Positions 51,658-61,126 of a stretch of 64,000 nucleotides of DNA are shown one piece after another. The notes below the pieces were generated by a model. That model did no database searches and was not told where the DNA came from. It saw only the letters and a program-made list of their open reading frames with translations. This stretch comes from Candidatus Gastranaerophilales bacterium (GTDB taxonomy: Bacteria; Cyanobacteriota; Vampirovibrionia; Gastranaerophilales; Gastranaerophilaceae), in assembly GCA_900769355.1 (NCBI GenBank), contig CAAGGG010000050.1, forward strand, positions 1 to 64,000, given 5' to 3'. Both the position numbers and the translations under genes were made by a program. Position 1 is the first letter of the stretch. Each line of letters begins with the position of its first letter.

Positions 51658-52731
51658 ATGGCAACAAAAGAAAAAGTAATAGGGACACCGTCAAACAGTG
51701 AAGAAAGAGCAAAAGCACTAAAACTTGCGATTGAAAAAATCGAAAAAGATTTTGGGAAAGGCTCTATTATGAAACTTGGGGATAAGGCAACAGTTAATGT
51801 TGACGCAATTCCGACAGGTGCGCTATCACTAGATGTTGCTTTGGGTATTGGCGGAATTCCTCGTGGACGTATCATTGAGATATATGGTCCTGAAAGTTCC
51901 GGTAAAACAACTCTTGCACAACATATCGTTGCTGAATGCCAAAAACGTGGCGGAATTGCAGCGTTCGTCGATGCAGAACACGCACTTGATCCTGAATATG
52001 CTAGAAATTTAGGCGTTAAAGTTGATGATTTGCTGATTTCTCAACCTGATACAGGTGAACAAGCTCTTGATATTACAGAAGAACTTGTTCGTTCAGGAGC
52101 GGTTGATATCGTTGTTGTTGACTCTGTTGCAGCACTTGTTCCAAAAGCCGAAATCGACGGATCTATGGAAGATCAACAAATGGGCTTACAAGCTCGTTTG
52201 ATGAGTAAAGCTTTGAGAAAATTGACAGGTATTATCGGAAAAACAAACACAACAGTTATTTTCATCAACCAGTTAAGAATGAAAATCGGTGTTATGTACG
52301 GAAACCCAGAAACAACAACAGGTGGTAACGCATTAAAATATTACGCATCAGTTCGTATGGAAATCAAGCGTACAGACGGACTTAAAGGTGATGATGGAGA
52401 TGTTGGAAACCACGTTAGAGTAAGAGTTTTGAAAAACAAAGTAGCACCACCTTTCAGAACTGCTGAATTTGATATTATTTTCGGTAAAGGAATTTGCAAA
52501 ATCGGAAATATTCTTGATGTAGCCGTAAACCTTGATATTGTGAAAAAAGCCGGTTCTTGGTTTAGTTTTAATGACGAAAAATTGGGTCAAGGCAGAGATA
52601 AAGCAAAAGAATTCTTGTCACAAAATCCGGATATTTTAGCAGAAGTTGAAAGACTTGTAAGGGAAAAACTTGCCACAAGCGGAGCACCTGCAACAACAGA
52701 AACAACTGAAGCTCTGGCAGAAGAGGAATAA
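51658..52731 (+). CDS. recA: recombinase RecA
   Basis: 357-aa DNA strand-exchange ATPase and SOS co-protease. Walker A GPESSGKT at 77-84, VVVDSVAALVPKAE Walker B, the L1/L2 DNA-binding loops (MGLQARLMSKALRKL; NQLRMKIGVMYGNPETTTGG) and an acidic C-terminal tail. AAAGGAATTAGG precedes the ATG. No LexA-type box was identified upstream. Confidence 0.98.
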   Translation: MATKEKVIGTPSNSEERAKALKLAIEKIEKDFGKGSIMKLGDKATVNVDAIPTGALSLDVALGIGGIPRGRIIEIYGPESSGKTTLAQHIVAECQKRGGIAAFVDAEHALDPEYARNLGVKVDDLLISQPDTGEQALDITEELVRSGAVDIVVVDSVAALVPKAEIDGSMEDQQMGLQARLMSKALRKLTGIIGKTNTTVIFINQLRMKIGVMYGNPETTTGGNALKYYASVRMEIKRTDGLKGDDGDVGNHVRVRVLKNKVAPPFRTAEFDIIFGKGICKIGNILDVAVNLDIVKKAGSWFSFNDEKLGQGRDKAKEFLSQNPDILAEVERLVREKLATSGAPATTETTEALAEEE

Positions 52732-53171
52732 GATTTCAGATGCCAAGATACCAAGTCTGTATCCAAAGCAGCTAGGCAGCTAAGAAGCGAAGCAGCTAAG
52801 CGAAAATTAAGTTACTAGATTACTAAGGCACTAATGGCGTATCAGGAATAAAAGTCGTTAAGACGTTAAGACGTTAAGACGTTAAGTCATTAAGACGATA
52901 AGTTCGTTATGTTCGTATCGGGGAAAAGTTGCTATCAGTCGTCATTCTGAGTAAGACGAAAATCTACGCAAAAGCTTGATTTTCAGCCTTTTTAGAATGA
53001 CGACTTGCTTTTTTGAGTGAATAAGTGAATAAGAGTTAAGAGAATAAGTTCATATAGTTCGCTTCGCTCAAGAATATACTTTGGTGCGATAGCACCTGTA
53101 ACGAACTTATTCACCTATTCACTTATTGTCTTATTCACTTTTTAAGACCTTTATATCTTTGCGTCTAGCAT
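52732..53171. repeat. 440-bp gap made of repeat mosaic
   Basis: No gene. Contains family A (52767-52801), an exceptionally regular 8-nt array of GACGTTAA units (about 52851-52912), the GTATCGGGGAAAAGTTGCTA motif, a G hairpin (52939-53002) and family D copy 3 (53015-53141). Confidence 0.8.
53015..53141. repeat. palindromic repeat element, family D copy 3
   Basis: Arms of GTGAATAAGTGAATAAGAG units pair with 53100-53141. The loop TAGTTCGCTTCGCTCAAGAA and TTTGGTGCGATAGCACC is nearly identical to that of copy 1 at 12671-12796. Confidence 0.85.
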
Positions 53172-56100
53172 CTATTCCGCAATCAACACTCTATCTAAAC
53201 AAGCCTTTGGTGAATACTGCCATTCACGGAAAGTTATTCGCTTAACCTTAAACCCAGAACGCTCAATAATAGCTTGCTTTTTCATGTTAGAAATATGAGA
53301 TTTTGTCTTGTCCTCAACGCCGTCAATTTCGATAACAAATTTGTCATCTACAAGCAAATCTGCACTTAATCCTGCAATATCGGCACCTGCAACAACTCTA
53401 TGGTCAAGTTCTCGAATTTTTTCGGCAACTTCACGCTCAAACGAGTTTTTGTAAATATTTTCGTCGATTTCACCTGAAAGCAAAGCTTGTTTTTTGTCTT
53501 GATAATTTTGCATATAAGAAACATAATTTCTGAAATGCCCTTCCGGCAACTCTCTCGGGTTACGAGAAATGAAGTTGATAACCTTGTTTCGCCCACGTGT
53601 TATTGCAACGTTAAACAAGTTCGCTTTTTGCATAAACATCAAACTTTGTGTATAACTATTGTCCGCAACCGCCCACGAAATCATCATTATGTCACGTTCG
53701 TCACCTTGGAACGTATGTGCTGTACCGATTTCAATCTGATGTTTTTTAATCATATAATCAGACAAAACCTTAGAAACAGAAATTTTCAACTGCTCAACCT
53801 GAGCCCTGAACGGAGAAATAATTCCGACAGTAACAGGATTGTCAGGATTTTTGCGTTCGTCCTCAATGATTATTTCGTGTAATCGTTTTACCAACGCTTC
53901 AATTTCAGGCAAGTTACGAGTTGCGTCAAAATCAACCTTTCCGTCCATAACTTCAACGAGTTCAAGTACATTTTCATCAGGCTTGTCCTTACGCATTACA
54001 CGAATTCTGTCATTGTAAAATTCATGGTTTGAGAAGTTAATAATCGGCGGAAGGCTTCTGAAATGTTCGTCCAACATAACCGAATTCATCGAATAGTAGT
54101 CGGCTAAATCAAACATTGAATTTGTCCTGAAACGCCACATCAATTGGTATTTATCAGGAATTCCGTATTGGCTCAAGAATGACTGTTCTTTTGCTTTTTC
54201 AAGGAATGAAAGGTGTGGAAGTTGCTTGTCGTCACCCACGATTACCGCACGTTTTGCCCTGAATAAAATTGGGAAACAGCTTGCGATATCACATTGAGAT
54301 GCCTCGTCAATTATCGCAACATCAAACATTCCCGGTTTTAACGGAAGTGAGTCCGATACGGCATAGGTTGTTACACACCAACAAGGGAAAGCTTCTAAAA
54401 GCGGTCTGAAATCTTCTTCTTCCAATATATTTGTTTGAAGTCGTTTTCGATTTGTAACGAGCGATTTTGCGTGAACCTTCAACCTTCTGCGCTTGTTTTC
54501 GTCACGTAAAAGTTCCTTCAAAGCCTCACGACGTTTGTTTTTCAAAATATTAGTCGCAAGAGTTTTTTGTTTACGCTTCATAGTCCTAATTTGTTCAGAC
54601 AGCATGTGGAGATTGCCTGTTTTTTGAATATCGGCTTCTATCTTACGCAAAGCCCACTCCATATTGGCAAATTCAAGTTCCTGTTTAAGTCTGCCGATAG
54701 ACTCGTAATTTACATCAAATTCTTTCAAATTCAAGATTTTTTTCAACTGTCCAAGACTTGTGAAATTGGCTATTTTAGAGATAAAACCAGCTTTTTCCAT
54801 ATTGTGTTCAAGCACTTTTATAATGCCTGAAATCATATCAATTTCGCCCTTTTTGATGGATTTTTTGATAAATTCACGTTTGCCTATAATTTTTTCCTGC
54901 TCTTCAACTTCCAACAACTTGTCATGCCAGTTTCTTTCAAGTTTGATAATAGTTTCAGATTTGTTTTCCATATTTTTGAGCATGTCAAGATGGTCTTTCA
55001 TATCTTTTGTATCGACAAGAAGAATATCTTCAACATCTTCATCAAGGTCAGAATTGTTCTGCGAAAGCAAGTTATTTAGCTCTTCGCTCAACTGTCTTTG
55101 GTAATTCAAACGCCCAGCACGAAGTGCCATGTGGCTTGCTCCAAGATCGTTTAAGCGTTCTGCAACAACATCAACCGCCTTGTCCATACGAGAAGCTACA
55201 AGAACTGTCTTGCCGTTTGCAACAAGGTGTGCAACAAGGTTTACGATAGTTTGAGACTTTCCTGTTCCCGGAGGTCCCTGAACCGCAACAAATTTGCTGT
55301 TATCAATATTTTTTACAACTTGTAATTGGCTATCACTCAAAGATAACGGTGTAATCGGATAAAAATCCGTAATCTTGTTCATATCCTTCATCGGAACCGA
55401 TTTTTCTTTGCTCTGAGAATATTCTTCGTTAATTATGCTCAAAGCAGTTTCTCGGTAGATGCCGGAAGGCTTTTCAGCGATTTGAGTCAACTCGTGCAAA
55501 ACTCCGGCAGTAACAGACGGACGTTTCGTCAAAATTATTGCACTTTGCGGAGTTACAGCGATTTTTTCAAGCTTAACTTTCTGCTTAGCCTGCTCATTTT
55601 CTTCCTCTTCAATAATCTCATCTACATTGTCACCGTCGATTTTTTCTTTATAAAAATCTTTTGACTTAGAAACATTATCATCTTCCTTGTAGTCATCAAC
55701 ATTTGTGGCAATTTCGATTTCCGGAACAAGAGATTTCAGAGTAGTCAAGAAAATATCCAATTTTTCTTGTGTAATCGGCAAATCCGGCACTACATCAAGA
55801 ATACCTTCCAACAACAAATCAACCTCGTCCTCGTCATCATTTTTTCGCATAAGAGCCGCAAGTGCACCTGTATTCAGCGACAAAACCTCATCTAGCGGAA
55901 AACAATTGATATTCACGCCGTTTCTTTCAAGTTTGCACGGCATGTACAAAAGCGGAGTCAAAAATTCGTTCTGACGTTTGCTTTTCGAGCTTTTTCCAAC
56001 CAAAAAAAGATAACCATAAATCAGGTATTTATCTTTTTGCCCCAAATCGCTCTGAATCATAAGTTCAGTCAATTTCGGGTCACTTCCCTCAAGAGAAATA

Positions 56101-56294
56101 AATTCCTGACCTGTTGAGAACAATTGTTCTTCGCCTTTCAAAAAAATCCACTTGTTATCCTTATCTCCCTTGAGATTGCGGAATGTAGAACTTTTAACCT
56201 CTTCTCGAACGCAATCGTGAAGATATTGGCTTAATTTTTTTATGAAACTGTTATTAAATGCTGAATTTATTGCTCTTGAAGCTTCTTGTAGCAT
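53172..56294 (-). CDS. SF1 (UPF1/DNA2-like) helicase with C-terminal nuclease-like domain
   Basis: 1040-aa protein. Walker A GPPGTGKS at 340-347, Walker B IIDEASQCD at 662-669, GDDKQLPHL, HTFQGDERDI and NVAITRGRNKV define an AAA_11/AAA_12 helicase. A ~280-residue coiled insert (385-660) separates the core halves. The last ~90 residues (SADLLVDDKFVIEIDG, then ERSGFKVKRITFREW) resemble the DUF559/Vsr-like nuclease fold, with Asp979 and Glu989. It may act in DNA repair, RNA metabolism or phage defence. AAGGAG lies ~11 nt upstream. Confidence 0.87.
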   Translation of the reverse strand: MLQEASRAINSAFNNSFIKKLSQYLHDCVREEVKSSTFRNLKGDKDNKWIFLKGEEQLFSTGQEFISLEGSDPKLTELMIQSDLGQKDKYLIYGYLFLVGKSSKSKRQNEFLTPLLYMPCKLERNGVNINCFPLDEVLSLNTGALAALMRKNDDEDEVDLLLEGILDVVPDLPITQEKLDIFLTTLKSLVPEIEIATNVDDYKEDDNVSKSKDFYKEKIDGDNVDEIIEEEENEQAKQKVKLEKIAVTPQSAIILTKRPSVTAGVLHELTQIAEKPSGIYRETALSIINEEYSQSKEKSVPMKDMNKITDFYPITPLSLSDSQLQVVKNIDNSKFVAVQGPPGTGKSQTIVNLVAHLVANGKTVLVASRMDKAVDVVAERLNDLGASHMALRAGRLNYQRQLSEELNNLLSQNNSDLDEDVEDILLVDTKDMKDHLDMLKNMENKSETIIKLERNWHDKLLEVEEQEKIIGKREFIKKSIKKGEIDMISGIIKVLEHNMEKAGFISKIANFTSLGQLKKILNLKEFDVNYESIGRLKQELEFANMEWALRKIEADIQKTGNLHMLSEQIRTMKRKQKTLATNILKNKRREALKELLRDENKRRRLKVHAKSLVTNRKRLQTNILEEEDFRPLLEAFPCWCVTTYAVSDSLPLKPGMFDVAIIDEASQCDIASCFPILFRAKRAVIVGDDKQLPHLSFLEKAKEQSFLSQYGIPDKYQLMWRFRTNSMFDLADYYSMNSVMLDEHFRSLPPIINFSNHEFYNDRIRVMRKDKPDENVLELVEVMDGKVDFDATRNLPEIEALVKRLHEIIIEDERKNPDNPVTVGIISPFRAQVEQLKISVSKVLSDYMIKKHQIEIGTAHTFQGDERDIMMISWAVADNSYTQSLMFMQKANLFNVAITRGRNKVINFISRNPRELPEGHFRNYVSYMQNYQDKKQALLSGEIDENIYKNSFEREVAEKIRELDHRVVAGADIAGLSADLLVDDKFVIEIDGVEDKTKSHISNMKKQAIIERSGFKVKRITFREWQYSPKACLDRVLIAE

Positions 56295-56334
56295 AGCTTA
56301 TGGCTCTCCTTTTGAGGTTGATTGTATTTAAATT

Positions 56335-56448
56335 TAGTGAGTGGTGAGTAGTGAATAGTGAGTAGTTCTTATAAGTACTATACGCTGTATTTTCAGAACA
56401 AAAAGAACGAAATGAACTGTTCACTACTCACCACTCACTATTCACTTT
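56335..56448. repeat. palindromic repeat element, family C copy 3
   Basis: Arms GTGAGTGGTGAGTAGTGAAT (56337 onward) and their complement near 56419-56448 flank a loop with CTTATAAGTACTATACGC. It lies between the divergent helicase and cca genes. Confidence 0.85.
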
Positions 56449-56476
56449 TCTTCCATTTTACGCTAAAATAACCAAT

Positions 56477-57772
56477 ATGAACATCATCAAAATAAACGAT
56501 AATTCAAATAAATTGTTTTATATCGGCGGAGTTGTACGTGATGAACTTCTCGGGCGAGAGTCGCTTGACGTGGATATTACGTATGTCGGAAACGCTATTG
56601 AATATTGCTCCAAATTTGGTGAAGTTGTTCAGGTTAATCCTGATTTCGGGACGGTTAAGGTTGCTATCCCCTCTCACCCGTCGCTCTGCGACACACACTC
56701 CCCCATTGGGACGAGGGGTGAAGTCACTGTTGACTTTGCCTCAACACGTTCTGAAAGTTACCCTAAAAAAGGACATCTTCCAGTTGTTGAAAAAATCGGT
56801 TGTTCATTAAAGGAAGATGTTATGCGTCGTGATTTTACTATTAATGCACTTGCAAAATCTGTTACGACTGGAGAAATCGTTGACTATGTCGGCGGTTTGG
56901 AAGATTTGAAAAATAAAAAACTTAGGGTTTTGCACGACGAAAGTTTTATTGATGACCCGACAAGAATTATTAGAGGGCTGAAATTTGCAACTCGCTTTGG
57001 TTTTGAACTCGAAGAACATACAAAAAAACTTCAAGATGAATATTTGGCGAATATAAATTATGATATGAGCTATAAAAGGGTGAAAAAAGAATTGATTGAA
57101 ACGTTTCAACCTTATTATACCCCTCACCCGTCCTACGGACACCCTGCTTGGTTGTTCGCGGTTAACGGGTCTACGGAATGCTCCGCCGGCTCCACGCCGA
57201 CGTGTGCTTCCTCCGCCCTCAGCTCACAATCCGCTCTCCCCGTTGGGGCGAGGGGAGGAGTTACCTTTCAAAAATTTATCGACCAAAAAATCTACAAACT
57301 CGTCACTCCGAACGATGTTAAAATACCAAAAGTCAATGTTGAAAATTTAGTTACAACATACTTAGCTGCCCAGCCGCCTAGTTGCTCAGCTGCCATCTGG
57401 CTGATTTACGTCGGAATTCTCGGCGATTTGTCACGACTTCCTTTGACAAAAATCGAACAGAAAATTTTGGACGATGTGCCAAAAGAGGTTTTGAAATCTG
57501 ATTTTGAACTATACAAAACTTTCCAAAATACTAGAATAGAAACTGTTTTGCTCTATGCAATTACAAAAGACGAAACAGGCGCACGCCACTACCTTGACGA
57601 TTTGCGCGAAATTAAACTTGATGTTACGGGAAAAGATTTACAAACTCTCGGAATTAAACCTTCTCCAAAATATCAGGTAATTTTTGATGAAGTTTTAAAT
57701 GCCAAATTGCAAAATCCTAAAATGACAAAAACTGATGAAATTGAAATCGCAAAAAAATATCTATCAGATTAA
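56477..57772 (+). CDS. cca: CCA tRNA nucleotidyltransferase / poly(A) polymerase family, with in-frame repeat insertions
   Basis: 431-aa nucleotidyltransferase of the Pol-beta superfamily, adding CCA to tRNA 3' ends; neither tRNA in the window encodes CCA. YIGGVVRDELLG, the catalytic LDVDI (Asp31, Asp33), RRDFTINALA and DPTRIIRGLKFATRFGF are intact. Residues ~66-82, ~215-262 and ~296-305 are translated repeats, GC-rich for the first two. The reading frame is unbroken. TAAAAT lies 7 nt before the ATG (leaderless). Confidence 0.92.
   Translation: MNIIKINDNSNKLFYIGGVVRDELLGRESLDVDITYVGNAIEYCSKFGEVVQVNPDFGTVKVAIPSHPSLCDTHSPIGTRGEVTVDFASTRSESYPKKGHLPVVEKIGCSLKEDVMRRDFTINALAKSVTTGEIVDYVGGLEDLKNKKLRVLHDESFIDDPTRIIRGLKFATRFGFELEEHTKKLQDEYLANINYDMSYKRVKKELIETFQPYYTPHPSYGHPAWLFAVNGSTECSAGSTPTCASSALSSQSALPVGARGGVTFQKFIDQKIYKLVTPNDVKIPKVNVENLVTTYLAAQPPSCSAAIWLIYVGILGDLSRLPLTKIEQKILDDVPKEVLKSDFELYKTFQNTRIETVLLYAITKDETGARHYLDDLREIKLDVTGKDLQTLGIKPSPKYQVIFDEVLNAKLQNPKMTKTDEIEIAKKYLSD
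56672..56722. repeat. GC-rich palindromic insert in cca (i)
   Basis: CTCACCCGTCGCTCTGCGAC followed by CCCCCATTGGGACGAGGGG. Far richer in G+C than the gene around it. It interrupts the beta strand between KVAIPS and TVDFAS of the catalytic domain without breaking the frame. Confidence 0.8.
57119..57262. repeat. GC-rich palindromic insert in cca (ii)
   Basis: Begins CCCCTCACCCGTCCTACGGA and ends CTCCCCGTTGGGGCGAGGGG, the same boundaries as insert (i) but with a longer middle. Encodes a Ser/Ala/Pro/Cys-rich loop after ELIETFQPYY. Confidence 0.8.
57362..57391. repeat. family A repeat insert in cca (iii)
   Basis: TTAGCTGCCCAGCCGCCTAG and following CTCAGCTGCC match inverted family A found at 35274-35312 and in hydF. 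Encodes LAAQPPSCSA. Confidence 0.7.
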
Positions 57773-57778
57773 TAAATT

Positions 57779-58321
57779 TTACGCAAACCACTTTATCAAT
57801 GGGCGAATTTCGCCAAGTTCCAAGTTATAAAGTTGCGCCTCATCGCTTTTCAAAATAGAATCTATTCTCAACCGCTCTTTTATCGGGTTTTCCAAGAAAA
57901 CTTCCCCTGTTTCTCGGTCAAAAACTGTTGCATAATTCAACCCCTTATTCACGCAATATGGTAAACGTATTCTGTTTTCACCCTCGTCATACCAAGCAAG
58001 TCCGTGAGTTCGGCAGACAATTCCGCGGTACTTATAAAGACAACACATTTTGTTAATCAAAAACGGACACTTGTACATTTTTGGTTTTTCTGCCACAAGG
58101 TGTTTGATTTCTTCCTTAATTTTGTGCTTTATATCAAATGGCAAATTTACAAATCCTGACATCAAATATTCCAACTCTAGTCTTGAAAAAGGATATTCTC
58201 CAACCTCACAACACGCAGAACAAGCGGGTTTACACTTGATAAACTCGCATTGTTCTTCAAAATATTTGTCAAGTTTTGGATCCAAAACTTCGTCTAAAAA
58301 TTTTTCATATCTTTTTAGCAT
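57779..58321 (-). CDS. YkgJ-family cysteine-cluster protein
   Basis: 180 aa with the YkgJ pattern: CKPACSACC near 31-39, CPFLINKMCCLYKYRGIVCRTHG near 100-122 (key Cys at 100, 108, 109 and 118), and a late YCVNKG. The family binds an Fe-S cluster or zinc. Its ATG overlaps the stop of the ArnT-like gene by one base (TAATG), implying coupled translation. Confidence 0.88.
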   Translation of the reverse strand: MLKRYEKFLDEVLDPKLDKYFEEQCEFIKCKPACSACCEVGEYPFSRLELEYLMSGFVNLPFDIKHKIKEEIKHLVAEKPKMYKCPFLINKMCCLYKYRGIVCRTHGLAWYDEGENRIRLPYCVNKGLNYATVFDRETGEVFLENPIKERLRIDSILKSDEAQLYNLELGEIRPLIKWFA

Positions 58322-60015
58322 TAATGAACCTTAACTAAAAGATGTTTTCTACCCTCTTGAATTATATCAAAATCCAAGACTTCATCAATCTTTTGTGCCT
58401 GTTTTTTACGAATAATCACGTAAACATTTTCATCGTCCAAAACATGCCCAAGCCTGCCCATTTCATCTTCATCACCAAGGGAAATAAACAAAACATCGCG
58501 GTTCTTCATATTAGTTGGAACTCCGTAGTAATAAAGCACTGAGTACTTTCTCTCGTCATTTAGGACAACAATTTTTTTGCCGTTTTCATGCGAAAATTTT
58601 GCAAATTTCATCAAGTCATTTTGCCCAAATTCATAATCCATATTGTAAAACAGTTTTGTTCCAAATGCTGATGTGACAAGGATAAACAATACATAAGCCA
58701 CAAAAACACCTTTGGGAGATTTTTTTATTGCACACAAAATACTTGAAATTCCAAAAATTAAAACAAGCGCAATACTGAACCATTTTATGATAAGCAAATC
58801 AGAATAAGTTTGTGCAGGCAATACAAATTGCGCAAAACAAGTCAAAATTCCCGCCAATACACAAATTCCGCCCAAGATGTAAACAGAAATATTGATTGAT
58901 TTTTTGTACTTATCATTGAAAATATAATCTTCCCAAACAAAGCCCAAAATGCAAGCTGTAAAAAAGTATACAGGCAAAATATATGTAATCAATTTTGTAC
59001 TAGATGATGAGAAGAACAACATAGTGACAAAAAACGCGATTACATTGAACATCAAATATTTTTGAGAATTTGAAAGCTCTGCAACATAAAATTTCTTGAT
59101 TGAAAAATCTTTAAATGATATTGATTTAATTTTTTCAATTCCGACGGCAATGGCTGAAAAAATCCAAGGAACAAGTCCCCACAAAACAGTCAAAATATAG
59201 AAATAGAACGGCTGTTTACGGTTGATTTCATTTGAATTCAAAAATCTCTCAATATGATGTTTGATTATGTATTCGTGGAAAAACAGTGGGTCGTGAATTT
59301 TGAACATAATCAAATGCCAAGGAAGAATAATCAAAAAGAATAACAAAAATCCGACCACAAAATATTGCGGTTTGAAAATTTGTTTGAAAGTTTTGTTCGC
59401 AATTGTTACGAAAAACATTACGGCAAACGGAACAACAAACCCTGGAATTCCTTTTGCCATAACTGCAAGCCCTGAAAAAATGTAGAACAACCACCACATA
59501 TATTTTTTATTTTTATCCCGAACAAATTGAGTCAAAAAACCGAACATTACGGAAAACCCGACACAAGTTGTTACAACGATATCAAGAATTGCAAATTTTG
59601 CCAAAATGACAAACTCCAAAGTTGTTGCAAGAATTAAGGCTGAAATTACGCCATATCGACGTGATACGACTTTCTTACCTGTAAAATACACTAGCAATGT
59701 CGAAAGTGTTCCGTACAACGCAACTGGAAAACGTGCCGTAAATTCTGTGACTTTTCCAAAAATTGCAAAAGACAAGCATTCACCCCAAAAATAAAGTGGC
59801 GGTTTTTCAAAAAAGAAATCACCATTCAAATACAAAGTCAAAAAGTCCTTGCAATGAAACATTTCACGCGCCATTGAAACATATCGAGTTTCGTCAACGT
59901 CCATCAACGGATAGTTTCCAATATTAAAAAAGAATATAAAATAACACAGCAAAAGCAGTCCTAAAAACGTGAACAAGTCGCTGTGTTTTTTTACAAAGTC
60001 AAAAATTTTTTCCAT
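58321..60015 (-). CDS. ArnT/PMT-like membrane glycosyltransferase (GT39/GT83)
   Basis: 564-aa polytopic protein with ~11 hydrophobic helices. The first periplasmic loop holds MDVDETRYVSMAREM, the catalytic Asp-Glu, and FFFEKPPLYFW, as in lipid-A aminoarabinose transferases and protein mannosyltransferases. It transfers a sugar from a polyprenyl-phosphate donor; the acceptor is unknown. The GT2 enzymes nearby could make such a donor. AAGGAG lies upstream. Confidence 0.9.
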   Translation of the reverse strand: MEKIFDFVKKHSDLFTFLGLLLLCYFIFFFNIGNYPLMDVDETRYVSMAREMFHCKDFLTLYLNGDFFFEKPPLYFWGECLSFAIFGKVTEFTARFPVALYGTLSTLLVYFTGKKVVSRRYGVISALILATTLEFVILAKFAILDIVVTTCVGFSVMFGFLTQFVRDKNKKYMWWLFYIFSGLAVMAKGIPGFVVPFAVMFFVTIANKTFKQIFKPQYFVVGFLLFFLIILPWHLIMFKIHDPLFFHEYIIKHHIERFLNSNEINRKQPFYFYILTVLWGLVPWIFSAIAVGIEKIKSISFKDFSIKKFYVAELSNSQKYLMFNVIAFFVTMLFFSSSSTKLITYILPVYFFTACILGFVWEDYIFNDKYKKSINISVYILGGICVLAGILTCFAQFVLPAQTYSDLLIIKWFSIALVLIFGISSILCAIKKSPKGVFVAYVLFILVTSAFGTKLFYNMDYEFGQNDLMKFAKFSHENGKKIVVLNDERKYSVLYYYGVPTNMKNRDVLFISLGDEDEMGRLGHVLDDENVYVIIRKKQAQKIDEVLDFDIIQEGRKHLLVKVH

Positions 60016-60185
60016 TACGTTCTCCTTAATTCAACTGGAATATTTTACCATAAATATTGTTAGATGTTGGTTAGTAATTAAAAATAGAAACATTTCTCAT
60101 CATTCTGATAATTAAGTGCTACGCACGCAGGCCAGTACAGCCAAACAACCAAGACGCTTTATTTCTTTTATGCTATAATCTGACC

Positions 60186-60662
60186 ATGAAGATTTTAGGC
60201 ATAGACCCTGGGATTGGAATAGTTGGATATTCGCTAATTGATTTTGATGGCGAAAATTCTGTTCTGCTTCATTCCGGTTCCATTCAGACCCAAAAAAATT
60301 CCAAAGAAACAACAAGACTTCTCGAGATTTGGGAAGATATGAACACAATTATTGATATGTACAAACCTGATTGTGCTGCAATTGAAAAACTGTTTTTCTT
60401 TCGGAACCACACAACTGTCATGCCTGTCGCACATGCAAGAGGGGTGATTTTGACAGCTTTAGAAAAATTTAAAGTTCCGATTTATGAATACACTCCAATG
60501 GAAGTCAAGCAGGTTTTGACAGGATACGGAAGAGCTGATAAAAAAGAGGTTGAACAAATGGTTAAACTTTCTCTGGGCGTGGAAAACCTTCCGAAACTAG
60601 ATGACACAGTTGACTCAATCGCCATTGCAATTTGCCATACCCGTTCAGTTGTGCTAAGATAA
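60186..60662 (+). CDS. ruvC: Holliday junction resolvase RuvC
   Basis: 158-aa endonuclease resolving Holliday junctions with RuvAB. MKILGIDPGIGIVGY holds Asp7, AAIEKLFFFRNHTT the catalytic Glu, and DDTVDSIAIAICH the C-terminal acidic pair. TGCTATAAT ends 6 nt before the ATG, a model leaderless promoter. Its end contains the -10 of the next gene. Confidence 0.96.
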   Translation: MKILGIDPGIGIVGYSLIDFDGENSVLLHSGSIQTQKNSKETTRLLEIWEDMNTIIDMYKPDCAAIEKLFFFRNHTTVMPVAHARGVILTALEKFKVPIYEYTPMEVKQVLTGYGRADKKEVEQMVKLSLGVENLPKLDDTVDSIAIAICHTRSVVLR

Positions 60663-60667
60663 TTCTT

Positions 60668-61126
60668 ATGAACATAAACTTTATTTTACTTAGACAAATT
60701 GCTATTTTAAGCGCATTTTTCGGCGCAATTTTAGGTGCGATTACGTTAATTCCATATTTAGGAATTTTATCTTTTATCTTTTTAATTTGTTTTATTGCAC
60801 CGCTTGTAATTTGGCTATTGGTAAAATATAACTGTTTGTCGCTCGACTCAATGAAAGACAGCATTATAACAGGTGCAATCGCAGGATTTGTGTCATATTT
60901 AGGATTTTCAATAATCTATGTTCCAATATCCGTAATTTTAATGAAACTTTTTCATATTGCAGCAAATGTTGGCGTCGGATTTATGCTTGGAAACGCAACT
61001 TTCTTTTTGTTGGTTGTAATTTCATTGTTTATGGGTGTATTGTCAGCAACAGTAAACGCTTTCACAGGTTTTTTAACATTTTATGTAATAGATTTTATTA
61101 ATTCAATAGAAAAAAGGAAAAAATAA
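60668..61126 (+). CDS. small polytopic membrane protein
   Basis: 152 aa with about four hydrophobic helices (IAILSAFFGAILGAITLIPYLG, positions 9-30 in part; ILSFIFLICFIAPLVIWLLV; GAIAGFVSYLGFSIIYV; FFLLVVISLFMGVLSATVNAF). It resembles conserved DUF4199-like four-helix membrane proteins in topology only. Between ruvC and mtnA, overlapping mtnA by one base. TGCTAAGAT lies 7 nt before the ATG, inside the ruvC tail. Confidence 0.7.
   Translation: MNINFILLRQIAILSAFFGAILGAITLIPYLGILSFIFLICFIAPLVIWLLVKYNCLSLDSMKDSIITGAIAGFVSYLGFSIIYVPISVILMKLFHIAANVGVGFMLGNATFFLLVVISLFMGVLSATVNAFTGFLTFYVIDFINSIEKRKK

Noticed and set aside
52732..53171. CRISPR array
   Set aside because: The repeats are 8-9 nt units without spacers of uniform length, and no cas gene is present.
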